Positions 36,797 through 44,669 of a DNA stretch of 64,000 nucleotides are shown here, one piece after another (the first letter of the stretch is position 1; each line of letters opens with the position of its first letter). Below the pieces are notes generated by a model, which made no database searches, was not told where the DNA came from, and saw nothing but the letters and a program-made list of their open reading frames with translations. This stretch comes from Pseudomonas sp. ISL-84 (GTDB taxonomy: Bacteria; Bacillota; Bacilli; Bacillales; Cytobacillaceae), in assembly GCA_018613035.1 (NCBI GenBank), contig JAGGRA010000010.1, forward strand, positions 62,001 through 126,000, in the 5' to 3' direction. Position numbers and translations under genes: made by a program.

Positions 36797-36830
36797 AAAA
36801 AGGGCTTAGATTAAATTCTAAACCCTTTTC
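36797..36830 (+). terminator. Terminator of the two-gene membrane-protein operon
   Basis: AAAAGGG-TTAGA pairs with TCTAA-CCCTTTT, followed by T residues. Confidence 0.8.
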
Positions 36831-36974
36831 TAATTGTATTTAAATGCGTTCCCTTTTCATTAGGCTCTTTTCGTTTCCTATAGGCCTTTCGTACGGATTT
36901 CCAATTAGGAACTTTTCCTGAGTATAGGACAAGTTTGGTTCCGGGAAGGCTGAAGGTAAGGAGGCGATGTATAA

Positions 36975-37067
36975 ATGGGTACCTTTGAAGTGTTATCTCT
37001 GATGATCAGTTTCGGTATGTTTGTAATCGCCATGCTTCAATTTACAGATAGAGACAGGGATTCTTGA
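36975..37067 (+). CDS. Putative holin-like toxin peptide (type I toxin family), 30 residues
   Basis: A tiny frame starts after AAGGAGGCGAT. The peptide begins MGTFEVLSLMISFG, continues as a single hydrophobic helix (MFVIAMLQF), and ends with charged TDRDRDS. This is the pattern of Bacillus BsrE/TxpA/YhzE-type peptides (MSTxxxLxxMxxFG...). Such toxins insert in the membrane and are silenced by an antisense RNA. I cannot prove an antisense promoter here. A strong terminator abuts the stop. Confidence 0.65.
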   Translation: MGTFEVLSLMISFGMFVIAMLQFTDRDRDS

Positions 37068-37091
37068 ACACGCTGCCTAAGCGTGTTTTTT
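37068..37091. terminator. Terminator between the toxin-like peptide and the selenoprotein candidate
   Basis: ACACGCT/AGCGTGT with a 5-base loop and T run starts one base after the toxin-like stop. It may also serve the minus-strand gene ending at 37109. Confidence 0.8.
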
Positions 37092-37108
37092 CTTCTTCCG
37101 TGCCTTCA

Positions 37109-37621
37109 TTATTTTGAAAGCTCCTCGTATTCCTCTTTTATTTCTTTAGCGGTTTTGTCGATTTCTTCTCCCCAATGGTCATTGACCGTATTGAACACGA
37201 TGTTGCCTTTGGTATCCATTAAGGCGTATCCTCTGAAAGCGGTGTCGCCATTTTTCATATCCGTCCGTTCAATCAATTCCATATTAGGATCTGATACGAA
37301 TGGAAGACTGTGGCCCATTTCTTCTTCAAGCGCATTATATAGCTCAAGCTGCTGCTCGGGCTGATCATTGCTGACGATATACATGTTCACGTCCATGCCT
37401 TCTAATTTACCCATGTTCTGATGCAACTCGACCAGTTGCTGCTGGCAGAGTCCTCAGGTGTAGGTGGTGATAAAAAAGAAAAGAGCTGGCTTGTCCTGCG
37501 GAAAAGTCACTTCATTGCTGTTCTGATCCTTTAAGGTAATCGGATCTTCGGCCTGATCCTGGCCGCAGGCCGTCAGGACAAGAAGAACGATTGCCATTAA
37601 AAGCATAAGTTTTCTTCGCAT
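37109..37621 (-). CDS. Thioredoxin-like lipoprotein, candidate selenoprotein (UxxC)
   Basis: Read from ATG 37621 (GGAGAT upstream), the frame encodes 170 residues if the TGA at 37456-37454 is read through. Residues 1-20 are a lipoprotein signal with lipobox LTAC. FFFITTYT is the thioredoxin beta1 strand, followed by UGA-GLC, then QQQLVELHQNMG. The UGA therefore occupies the first position of a CxxC redox motif (residue 56, resolving Cys 59). Downstream, LPFVSDPNMELI and GYALMDTKGNIVF complete an AhpC/TSA-like fold. A hairpin with a GGUC loop lies at 37439-37423. The alternative is a nonsense mutation or base error. Confidence 0.75.
37423..37439 (-). promoter_or_regulatory. Candidate SECIS hairpin
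   Basis: On the minus strand GCAACT and AGTTGC form a perfect 6-bp stem with loop GGTCG. The loop GG begins 20 bases after the UGA, compared with 18 in E. coli fdhF as I recall it, which also has a GGUC apical loop. A lower TCTG/CAGA pairing extends the stem. Confidence 0.65.
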
Positions 37622-37761
37622 AATATCTCCATTTCCTTGTAAAGTTTTATGTAAATGCTCTTATCATTATGGCAATCTTTTTAACATTTCTCAACTAAGA
37701 TGCCTTTTACCTTAAGGGTAAAGAGGGTACTTGACTAGATATAAATAGAAGGTAATTTGTA

Positions 37762-38005
37762 AAGGCTCTTCTGGTTGTTATTAAATGGATTTTGCAAATA
37801 AAAAAATCGATGAATATATTTGGTTGATTGGAGCGCAAGGTGCGAGACTCCAGCGGCAGGAGTGGAACAGGTGAGACCCCACAGGCATTGTGCGCCGAGG
37901 ATGCTCACCGCCCGCCCCGCGGAAGCTTGAGCATCCTGGTGCGGAAATCAACCACTCCTCACTACTAATTTAAAAAGCAACAAAGATTGCGAAAACAGCC
38001 TTTGT
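37762..38005 (+). repeat. Dispersed repeat R5 (MITE-like, type A)
   Basis: Left end AAGGCTCTTCTGGTTGTT, right end GAAAACAGCCTT, core from GGTTGATT to AATCAACC. The apical hairpin is weakened (GGCATTGTGCGCC). TTTGTA occurs on both sides and may be a target duplication. Confidence 0.85.
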
Positions 38006-38062
38006 AATAGGTAATAGAAACTTGATCCAAAATTCCTCAAATTTAGTTCAATCGCAGAACCT

Positions 38063-38545
38063 TCACACTTTTTTCGCGAAGAGGATTAGCATGATTCTTG
38101 TGATAATTTTAACTAGAAATACAAGCAGAACAGAGTGAAACCATTTCCAGCTTTCTTGGAATTGCAGTGTATTCGTTTTCTTTTCAAGGAAGATTTCATA
38201 AAGTCCTTGAGGCAAGCTGAATAATATAAGTTTTTTCAGAATTTCTGGAAAGCTGGCTTTCAAGGTGGACTGGCAATACCAAATGGATAAATAGGGGCAG
38301 ACAAAAAAGTCATAGGCAATATTTATTTTTGTCAGACGAGGAAATAGCCTGATCGGATATTTCACTTTCCCTGTTCTGACAAGGACACTGTCGAAAAAAT
38401 AATTGACCAGGCAGCTGGCTAAAAATAATGGCAGCCACGTTTTAGCAGAAGGTTTTTTAAACAAGGTAGGAAAAGATAGGATTCCAAAAATAATGCCGGC
38501 TATCACGATTATACGTGCAGTCATAACAAACACACTCCTTATCAT
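38063..38545 (-). CDS. CBO0543-like membrane protein (paralogue 3)
   Basis: This is a 160-residue membrane protein with about four helices. It shares with the protein at 46608 the blocks KKPSAKTWLPLF / RKPPIKDWLLIF, VRTGKVKYPIRLF / VRKGYLKYPVNLF, and FLEKKT followed by an SWxxFxS segment. The two form one subgroup of the family represented four times in this window. Function is unknown. It is transcribed alone. Confidence 0.6.
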   Translation of the reverse strand: MIRSVFVMTARIIVIAGIIFGILSFPTLFKKPSAKTWLPLFLASCLVNYFFDSVLVRTGKVKYPIRLFPRLTKINIAYDFFVCPYLSIWYCQSTLKASFPEILKKLILFSLPQGLYEIFLEKKTNTLQFQESWKWFHSVLLVFLVKIITRIMLILFAKKV

Positions 38546-38603
38546 AAGAGTGTGCGTTTTTGGGCTTATTTATTACAATGGGTTATGTAAATGATGGGAT
38601 TCT

Positions 38604-38777
38604 CTAGAGGATGTATTTGCTTCGCTGTACTTTATAGATTAGCTGATCGAGCTTTTCACTGTACATGAGCGTTTCTGGATGTGACAATCCCTTTCTTTTT
38701 CCTACAGAAATCATCTTTTTGCGCAGATCATCGATTTCAATATGAAGTTTTTTAATAGTAGTCGAAGTCGTGGTCAT
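38604..38777 (-). CDS. Spo0E-family aspartyl-phosphate phosphatase
   Basis: This 57-residue protein has the Spo0E fold, a two-helix hairpin. The first helix is IKKLHIEIDDLRKKMISVG and the second contains the signature SEKLDQLIY (SxxxD). Spo0E-like proteins dephosphorylate Spo0A-P and delay sporulation. AGGAGCC lies 7 bases before the ATG. It stands alone. A second member is at 52209-52397. Confidence 0.82.
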   Translation of the reverse strand: MTTTSTTIKKLHIEIDDLRKKMISVGKRKGLSHPETLMYSEKLDQLIYKVQRSKYIL

Positions 38778-39045
38778 ATATTCGGCTCCTAATCCGGGAT
38801 TGATAAATTACTATATTCTATTATCGACAAATTAACCAGCAAATAAACGGATTCGACAAAACTTATAAAAACATTACATTTTTCAACAACAGAAGCCATT
38901 TGGTAAGGATGCACTAGGACCTTTTGTTTGTATTAATATTCTTGTAATCTATTATTCTTCCACATTTTACAATAAGTTATAACCGGCTTAACACTTCATC
39001 TCTATTCTTAATGTGTAGCAAATTAAGAGACGGGAGATGGGGAAT

Positions 39046-39900
39046 TTGAAGAAGAAAATGATTTCAGTAATTGGTACAGTTGTAATTGGGCTTAGTGCTA
39101 CTGTTGGGGGAGGAGCGGTGATGGCAAAAGATAAGTATAAAGAAATCGTGAATGTTTCGCACCGCGGGGCGTCTGCTTATGCACCAGAACATACATTGCC
39201 TTCCTACGAAATGGGTGAAAAAATGCATGGTAATTATATCGAAATTGACCTGCAAATGACGAAAGATGGACAGCTCATTGCGATGCATGATGTGAAGCTT
39301 GACCGCACTACAAATGGTACGGGGCTCGTAAAAGATTTTACCCTTGAAGAAATCCGGGAGCTGGATGCAGGCAGCTGGTTTAATGAAAAATATCCGTCAT
39401 TTGCTAAACCGGAATATGAAGGGTTAAAGGTGCCAACACTTGAGGAGGTTTTTCAGAAGTTCGGCAAAAATAAGAGCTATTACATAGAAACAAAGTCGCC
39501 GGATGTGTACCCAGGCATGGAAAAAGAGCTTATCCGCCTTGTCGACAAGTATGATATTAACAAAGAAAAACTTCTTGTTCAGTCATTCAGTGCTGAAAGC
39601 CTAAAAGTGACGCATGATTTAGATCCATCTATTAAACTTGTTCAATTAATCTCTTATAAAACGAATGCAGCGATTACCGACGCAGAAATTGAGGAAATAA
39701 AGCAATATGCAATGGGTGTTGGACCGAACCATACTTACCTGAATGAAGTATATGTACAAAAGGTCGTGAACAGCGGACTTGAATTGCACCCTTACACAGT
39801 CAATGAAAAGGAAAGAATGAAGCAGCTAATTGACTGGGGAGTAACGGGTATGTTTACAAACTATCCTGATTTGCTTCATGAAGTGAAGAAAGGGAAATAA
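39046..39900 (+). CDS. glpQ: Secreted glycerophosphodiester phosphodiesterase
   Basis: GlpQ hydrolyses glycerophosphodiesters to glycerol-3-phosphate and an alcohol. A signal peptide covers about residues 1-27 (ending VMA). VSHRGASAYAPEHTLPSYE holds the catalytic histidine. YIEIDLQMTKDGQLIAMHDVKLDRTTNGTG has the metal ligands and second histidine. Late blocks are YYIETKSPD and LHPYTVNEKERMKQLIDWGVTGMFTNYPD. Length is typical. TTG 39046 is preferred since GGAGATGGGG is spaced for it rather than for ATG 39037. It may release phosphate from teichoic acid or lipid. Confidence 0.92.
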   Translation: MKKKMISVIGTVVIGLSATVGGGAVMAKDKYKEIVNVSHRGASAYAPEHTLPSYEMGEKMHGNYIEIDLQMTKDGQLIAMHDVKLDRTTNGTGLVKDFTLEEIRELDAGSWFNEKYPSFAKPEYEGLKVPTLEEVFQKFGKNKSYYIETKSPDVYPGMEKELIRLVDKYDINKEKLLVQSFSAESLKVTHDLDPSIKLVQLISYKTNAAITDAEIEEIKQYAMGVGPNHTYLNEVYVQKVVNSGLELHPYTVNEKERMKQLIDWGVTGMFTNYPDLLHEVKKGK

Positions 39901-39908
39901 TAGAGAAT

Positions 39909-39936
39909 GGCCCCGGGGATTTTTCTCCGGGGTTAT
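39909..39936 (+). terminator. Terminator of glpQ
   Basis: CCCCGG/CCGGGG stem followed by TTATT. Confidence 0.65.
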
Positions 39937-40100
39937 TGGCACTTAAATAGTGCTTATGAGAAAGAGTTCCAGTCTTATAGGTCCAGGAAGTTGCAAATAA
40001 AATACACAGAATATAAGCTCCTTCGCGGTATAAAAGTATGAAACTCTTTTCCCAACACCATAATAGTGTAAAATTGATATAGCAAAGTTTTAAAAAGGGC

Positions 40101-40129
40101 TTGAACAAGTTTTTTTAAAGTGATATGAT
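40101..40129 (+). promoter_or_regulatory. SigA promoter of the OFA transporter leader
   Basis: TTGAAC, 17 bases, TATGAT. Transcription would start near 40136, giving a leader of about 290 bases. Confidence 0.7.
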
Positions 40130-40149
40130 TTTTTTGAAGTTAAGTTCAT

Positions 40150-40322
40150 AAATCTGTCACATTTTGATTTGAGATAGCGAACCTGTCGTCGGTTAAAGTG
40201 TCACAAGATATGAAAACGATTAACTGTTGGTCCTTAAGTAGCGAATCCTGCTTGATCCTAACCGTCAATCTTTCTTCTGCACACACAAAAGTGTGAATGC
40301 CGGAGAGATTGGCGGTTTTTTT
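40150..40322 (+). ncRNA. Riboswitch-like leader, copy A (two modules plus attenuator)
   Basis: Module 1 has GATAG-CGAAC-CTGTC (about 40173-40187). Module 2 has AGTAG-CGAATC-CTGCT inside an outer GGTC...GATC pairing and ends in CTAACC (40258-40263). The AACC is also the 5' arm of a terminator (AACCGTCAATCT / AGATTGGCGGTT, 40260-40317, T run). The core from GATTA to CTAACC recurs before the molybdoenzyme gene at 42237. No known riboswitch class is recognised. Confidence 0.65.
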
Positions 40323-40429
40323 ATTTCAAGAAACTTTTCCTGTAATCGTTTTACATACATAACCACAGGGATTGAGCTTCACAAGGTTCTTTTTAAAGGG
40401 GAGAGCCTATTTATTGAGGGGGAAGAGAA

Positions 40430-41692
40430 GTGAAAAAGACAAAAAATCGGTGGCTGATTGCCGCTTCCGCCGTGGGGATCCACATTTCAATCGGATCCGT
40501 CTACGCTTGGAGCAACTTCACCAATCCATTGATTGAGGAATTTGGCTGGACATCCAAGCAGGTACAATTAACATTTAGTTTGGCGATTTTATTTCTAGGC
40601 TTGTCTGCAGCCTTTCTGGGGCATTTCGTCGAAAAACATGGTCCAAGAAAAGCGGGACTGCTGGCAGCAGGATTTTTCGGAGCAGGTATGCTGGGCGCCG
40701 GTCTTGCAGTCAACCTTGGTTCCTTGCCATTTTTGTACATAACCTATGGCGTACTGGGTGGAATCGGTTTGGGAGTGGGCTATATTGCTCCAGTATCCAC
40801 ACTGGTAAAATGGTTCCCTGACCGCCGCGGATTTGCAACGGGCCTAGCGATTATGGGATTTGGTTTCGCCGCAGCGGTAGCAAGCCCAATTATGGACACA
40901 CTTATTAAATCTGTCGGTACGGCTAATACATTCTATATTCTAGGTGCCGCGTACCTAATCATCATGGCATTATCTTCTTTATACTTAGAACGGCCGCCTG
41001 CCGATTGGGCACCAGAGGGCATGAAGGAAAAAGCCAAAGCTGGAAAAATCAAAATCAAACAGGATTTGGCACAGTTAACAGCGAATGAAGCTGTCAAAAC
41101 ATCCCGCTTCTACTATTTATGGATTATGCTATTTATTAACGTAACTTGCGGGATTGCCATCTTATCAGCCGCGAAGCCTTTGGCACAGGAAAGCATTGGA
41201 TTAACAACAGCAGAAGCAGCAACACTTGTTGGTGTGCTGGGCATATTCAACGGATTGGGACGCCTGGCATGGGCATCCATCTCCGATTATATTGGCCGCC
41301 CGAACACGTATACGATTTTCTTCGTATCACAGATTGCTTTATTTCTGCTATTGCCTCACACAAAAGAAGCCATGCTGTTCCAAATTATGCTGGCCATTGT
41401 ATACACGATGTACGGTGGAGGGTTTTCGTCCATCCCGGCCTTCATCGGGGATGTTTTTGGAACGAAGCAGCTTGGCGCGATCCACGGATACATCCTTACA
41501 GCATGGGCTGCAGCCGGGTTGGCAGGTCCAATGTTCGCTGCATGGATGAAGGATTCAACAGGAAGCTATGCTTCAAGCTTAACAACCTTTGCTGGACTTT
41601 TTGTTGTAGCATTAGTCGTTTCCATTCTAATTCGATTTGATATTAAAAAATTGCGCAAGCAAAATGAAGCTAATGAGCGATTAGCAAGTTAA
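40430..41692 (+). CDS. OFA-family MFS transporter (oxalate/formate antiporter-like)
   Basis: This is a 420-residue, 12-helix major facilitator of the oxalate:formate antiporter family. VGIHISIGSVYAWSNFTNPL is the diagnostic helix 1. GVLGGIGLGVGYIAPVSTLVKWFPDRRGFATG is helix 4-5 with the signature, and GILSAAKPLAQESIG / GIFNGLGRLAWASISDYIGR mark the second half. The substrate is probably a small carboxylate such as formate or oxalate. GTG start after GAGGGGG. The long attenuator-type leader is shared with the molybdoenzyme gene downstream, which links the two in function. Confidence 0.87.
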   Translation: MKKTKNRWLIAASAVGIHISIGSVYAWSNFTNPLIEEFGWTSKQVQLTFSLAILFLGLSAAFLGHFVEKHGPRKAGLLAAGFFGAGMLGAGLAVNLGSLPFLYITYGVLGGIGLGVGYIAPVSTLVKWFPDRRGFATGLAIMGFGFAAAVASPIMDTLIKSVGTANTFYILGAAYLIIMALSSLYLERPPADWAPEGMKEKAKAGKIKIKQDLAQLTANEAVKTSRFYYLWIMLFINVTCGIAILSAAKPLAQESIGLTTAEAATLVGVLGIFNGLGRLAWASISDYIGRPNTYTIFFVSQIALFLLLPHTKEAMLFQIMLAIVYTMYGGGFSSIPAFIGDVFGTKQLGAIHGYILTAWAAAGLAGPMFAAWMKDSTGSYASSLTTFAGLFVVALVVSILIRFDIKKLRKQNEANERLAS

Positions 41693-41697
41693 TTTGC

Positions 41698-41992
41698 AAG
41701 GCTGTTTTCGCAAACTTTGTTGTATTTAATAAAAATAGAGTAGTGGTTGATTTCCGCTACAGGGCGCTCGCTTTCCGCGGGGCGGGCGGTGAGCCTCCTC
41801 GGCGCACGCGCCTGTGGGGTCTCACCTGTCCCGCTGCTCCCGCAGGACTTTGAATAAGCATCCTCGAATATTCACCGCACGAAGAAAATGCGAATGCATT
41901 TTCGAGGATCGAGCCCCTTCCGCTCCAATCACCCAACCTTGTTTATGTCTTATAAACTATTCAAAAACAACACTCTTTTAGAAAACAGCCTT
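41698..41992 (-). repeat. Dispersed repeat R6 (type B, complete, inverted)
   Basis: Both ends are intact: AAGGCTGTTTTC at 41698 and GAAAACAGCCTT ending at 41992, giving a 12-bp perfect terminal inverted repeat. The core is bounded by GGTTGATT. On the minus strand it contains a type B insertion with TCCTCGAA...TTCGAGGA arms around AAAATGCATTCGCATTTT. It lies directly between the OFA gene and leader copy B. Confidence 0.88.
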
Positions 41993-41996
41993 TTAT

Positions 41997-42100
41997 GATT
42001 ACACAACCAGGTCTGGCACTTGGCAGCGATCCTGCTAAAGACTAACCACCGAAGAATCCGCATCTCTTTTAGAGGCTGTTTCGCGGTGGTTTTTCTTTTT
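41997..42100 (+). ncRNA. Riboswitch-like leader, copy B
   Basis: GATTACAC starts the block. GGTCT...AGACT encloses GCAG-CGATC-CTGC and is followed by CTAACC (42042-42047). The AACCACCG part is the 5' arm of a terminator with CGGTGGTT (42084-42091) and a T run. It is homologous to module 2 of copy A, with paired changes in the outer stem. Confidence 0.65.
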
Positions 42101-42236
42101 AATCAGGGCAGATGGGTTATTTTTGCACTATTAGCCCATATACAATAGTAAAAAGCTAATTTAACCATCGAGAATTCAGAGAGAGTTTTCTCTATAAAAA
42201 TAGTAGGACTAGCATTAAATCTAAGGAGTGTTACGC

Positions 42237-44597
42237 GTGGGAAAGACGATACATCCAGGGCCACAGAAGAAAAAGGCTATGCCAGATCCAAAGCATTGGG
42301 TAAGCCCTGTGCCATTTGGGCTCGGTAAAATTAAGCCAAAGCATATGAGAGACACAGCAAAAATCCTTTGGGAAAACAAAGATAACCTCGGCTATGCCAC
42401 CAATATTTTAACAAAAGGTGTTTGCGACGGCTGTGCGCTTGGCGTTTCCGGACTTTATGATCAAACTTTGAAAGGGCCGCATGTTTGTACGACTAGATTG
42501 AACGTTCTTCGGTTGAATACAGCTGGTGCAATCAAACCTGAAATTCTGCATGCGGATATTGATGAGTTAAGAAAATATGACAGCACGGAACTTCGTAAAT
42601 TGGGGCGCATTCCGTATCCTATGATCCGCAGGAAAGGCGAGCGTAAATTCTCAAGAATTACGTGGGATGATGCGATGATTATGATCGCCGAAAAAATGAA
42701 GGTGCTTGATCCGAAGCAGTATGCATTTTACCTGACAAGCCGCGGAATCACGAATGAGTCGTATTATGTGGCCGGAAAAGTAGCTCGCTTCCTTGGCACT
42801 AACCATATAGATAACGCGAGCCGCATCTGCCATTCTCCTTCAAAAACGGCTTTGAAGCGTTCAATCGGGGTAGGAGCTTCAACAGCAAACTACCTGGACT
42901 GGATTGGAACGGACGTCCTCTTATTCTGGGGAAGCGTAGCATCCAACAGCTCGCCTGTTTCATCCAAGTACATGCTTGAGGCGAAGAAAAACGGCACTAA
43001 AATCATTGTCGTAAATCCCTATAAAGAGCCTGCGATGGATAAATACTGGATTCCTTCGAACCCGGAGTCCGCGTTATTCGGCACCAAAATTGCGGATGAC
43101 TTTTATCAGGTAAACATTGGCGGAGATATTGCGTTCATGCACGGGATCATGAAGCACTGGTTTGACATGGAAAGGCAGCAGTACGGCTCTGCGATTAATC
43201 ATACGTTTGTGAATGAGCATGTGAACGGCTATCAGGATTTAAAGCAGAAGGTGAAGGAACAATCATGGGATGACATTGTGGAATCATCCGGAGTAAGCAG
43301 AGAGCGCATTATTGAGCTTGCGGAGCTATTGGCAAATAGTAAAAATGCTGTTTATGCCTGGGCACTTGGCTTGACCATGCATTCTTTTGCAACAGATAAT
43401 ATTTCACAGGTTGCCAACCTTGCATTACTTCGCGGCCATCTTGGCAGAAAGCATAACGGATTAATGCCATTCCGTGGCCATTCATCTGTACAGGGCAGCG
43501 GAGAAATGGGTGCGGATCCGTTCGTTCTTCCTGGCGGAGACTTCTACGGAGACAATTTTACCCGCATCCAAAACCTTTGGGGCTTTGAGCTGCAAAAATG
43601 GCAGGGGGATATTGTTGGAGTAACATTGGAAAACATTATGCTGCCTGAAGATCATGAGCGCAAAATTAAGCTTTACTATCTTTCCGGCGGTAATTTCCTT
43701 GAAACGATGCCGGATCCGGACTTTATTGAAAAAGCATTGTCAGAACTGGATATCCGTGTCCACCAGGATATTATATTAAATACTTCCACTTTGGTTGACG
43801 CTAAGGAAGCCGTTATCGTTCTTCCTGCGAAAACCCGATATGAGCAAGAGGGCGGCGGTACTTCTACCTCGACAGAGCGAATGGTGTACTTTAGCCCTGA
43901 AATTGAGGGGAATAAGAACAAGGTGGAAGAAGCCCGTGAAGAGTGGAAGATTTATATTGATCTGGCAAAACGCGTAAAGCCTGAGACAGCCCATTTGGTT
44001 GATTTTAAAAATGCACAGGAAATCCGAGAAGAAATTGCGCTGGCCAATCCAAGCTATGATGGCATTCAGCATCTGAAGAAAGCGGGGGATGTCTTCCAAT
44101 GGGGCGGCGCCTGGTTATGTGAGGATGGGATATGCCCGACTCCGGATGGAAAAGGCCATTTGATTACGGTAGATATTCCTGACCTTGGCAAAAAAGAAGG
44201 CCAGTTCATCGTTACATCACGCCGCGGAAAGCAATTTAACTCTATGGTGTACAAAGAGGTAGACCCGCTGAATGGTGCCGGCCGCTATGACGTATTGATG
44301 AACGAGGAAGATGCACAGGATCTAAGCATCGCTGAAGGCGAAGGAATTGTGCTCTATAATGGCTTTGGCGTATTCCAGGGAAGAGCCAAGTTCGTCGACA
44401 TCGCCCGCGGCAACGTCGAAGTCCACTTCCCGGAAGGAAACTTCCTACTGCCAAGAGGACGCTACGAAAAGTTCGCCGGAATTCCAGACTACAATATCAC
44501 TGTAACCCTGGAAAAAGCAGACCGATACAATGCCCGGAAAGATGTTCAATATAATGAAAAACATATTGCTGATGACGACATTGATGCACCTGCATAA
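42237..44597 (+). CDS. FdhF/YdeP-family molybdopterin oxidoreductase (formate-dehydrogenase-like)
   Basis: This is a molybdopterin enzyme of about 786 residues. The N-terminal GVCDGCALGVSGLYD and HVCTTRLNVL pattern is that of the FdhF/YdeP group. WDDAMIMIAEKM, NASRICHSPSK (a Cys codon, TGC, at the usual Mo-ligand position), WGSVASNSSPVSSK and FRGHSSVQGSGEMG are cofactor-contacting blocks. The C-terminal cap begins FIVTSRRGKQFNSM. It could oxidise formate, but several YdeP-like enzymes have other or unknown substrates. No fdhD or electron-transfer subunit is adjacent. GTG 42237 follows AAGGAG. Confidence 0.87.
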   Translation: MGKTIHPGPQKKKAMPDPKHWVSPVPFGLGKIKPKHMRDTAKILWENKDNLGYATNILTKGVCDGCALGVSGLYDQTLKGPHVCTTRLNVLRLNTAGAIKPEILHADIDELRKYDSTELRKLGRIPYPMIRRKGERKFSRITWDDAMIMIAEKMKVLDPKQYAFYLTSRGITNESYYVAGKVARFLGTNHIDNASRICHSPSKTALKRSIGVGASTANYLDWIGTDVLLFWGSVASNSSPVSSKYMLEAKKNGTKIIVVNPYKEPAMDKYWIPSNPESALFGTKIADDFYQVNIGGDIAFMHGIMKHWFDMERQQYGSAINHTFVNEHVNGYQDLKQKVKEQSWDDIVESSGVSRERIIELAELLANSKNAVYAWALGLTMHSFATDNISQVANLALLRGHLGRKHNGLMPFRGHSSVQGSGEMGADPFVLPGGDFYGDNFTRIQNLWGFELQKWQGDIVGVTLENIMLPEDHERKIKLYYLSGGNFLETMPDPDFIEKALSELDIRVHQDIILNTSTLVDAKEAVIVLPAKTRYEQEGGGTSTSTERMVYFSPEIEGNKNKVEEAREEWKIYIDLAKRVKPETAHLVDFKNAQEIREEIALANPSYDGIQHLKKAGDVFQWGGAWLCEDGICPTPDGKGHLITVDIPDLGKKEGQFIVTSRRGKQFNSMVYKEVDPLNGAGRYDVLMNEEDAQDLSIAEGEGIVLYNGFGVFQGRAKFVDIARGNVEVHFPEGNFLLPRGRYEKFAGIPDYNITVTLEKADRYNARKDVQYNEKHIADDDIDAPA

Positions 44598-44603
44598 GTG
44601 AGG

Positions 44604-44632
44604 AGAGATGGCTTTGGGCCATCTCTTTTTTT
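44604..44632 (+). terminator. Terminator of the molybdoenzyme gene
   Basis: AGAGATGGC/GCCATCTCT stem followed by a long T run. Confidence 0.9.
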
Positions 44633-44669
44633 ATGGGATTTTATCTGCATTATATATTTTTAATCTGCT

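Noticed and set aside
40136-40430. Leader of the OFA transporter as a T-box
   Set aside because: The conserved T-box sequence (GGTGGNACCGCG) and AGTAGA S-turn are absent, unlike the proBA leader.
41146-41640. 164-residue plus-strand ORF inside the OFA gene
   Set aside because: It is a shifted-frame shadow of the transporter. It has no own ribosome site and a composition typical of out-of-frame translation.
42228-44597. Formate-dehydrogenase-like gene as a second selenoprotein
   Set aside because: The residue at the usual Mo-ligand position (NASRICHSPS) is encoded by TGC, and the frame contains no internal TGA.
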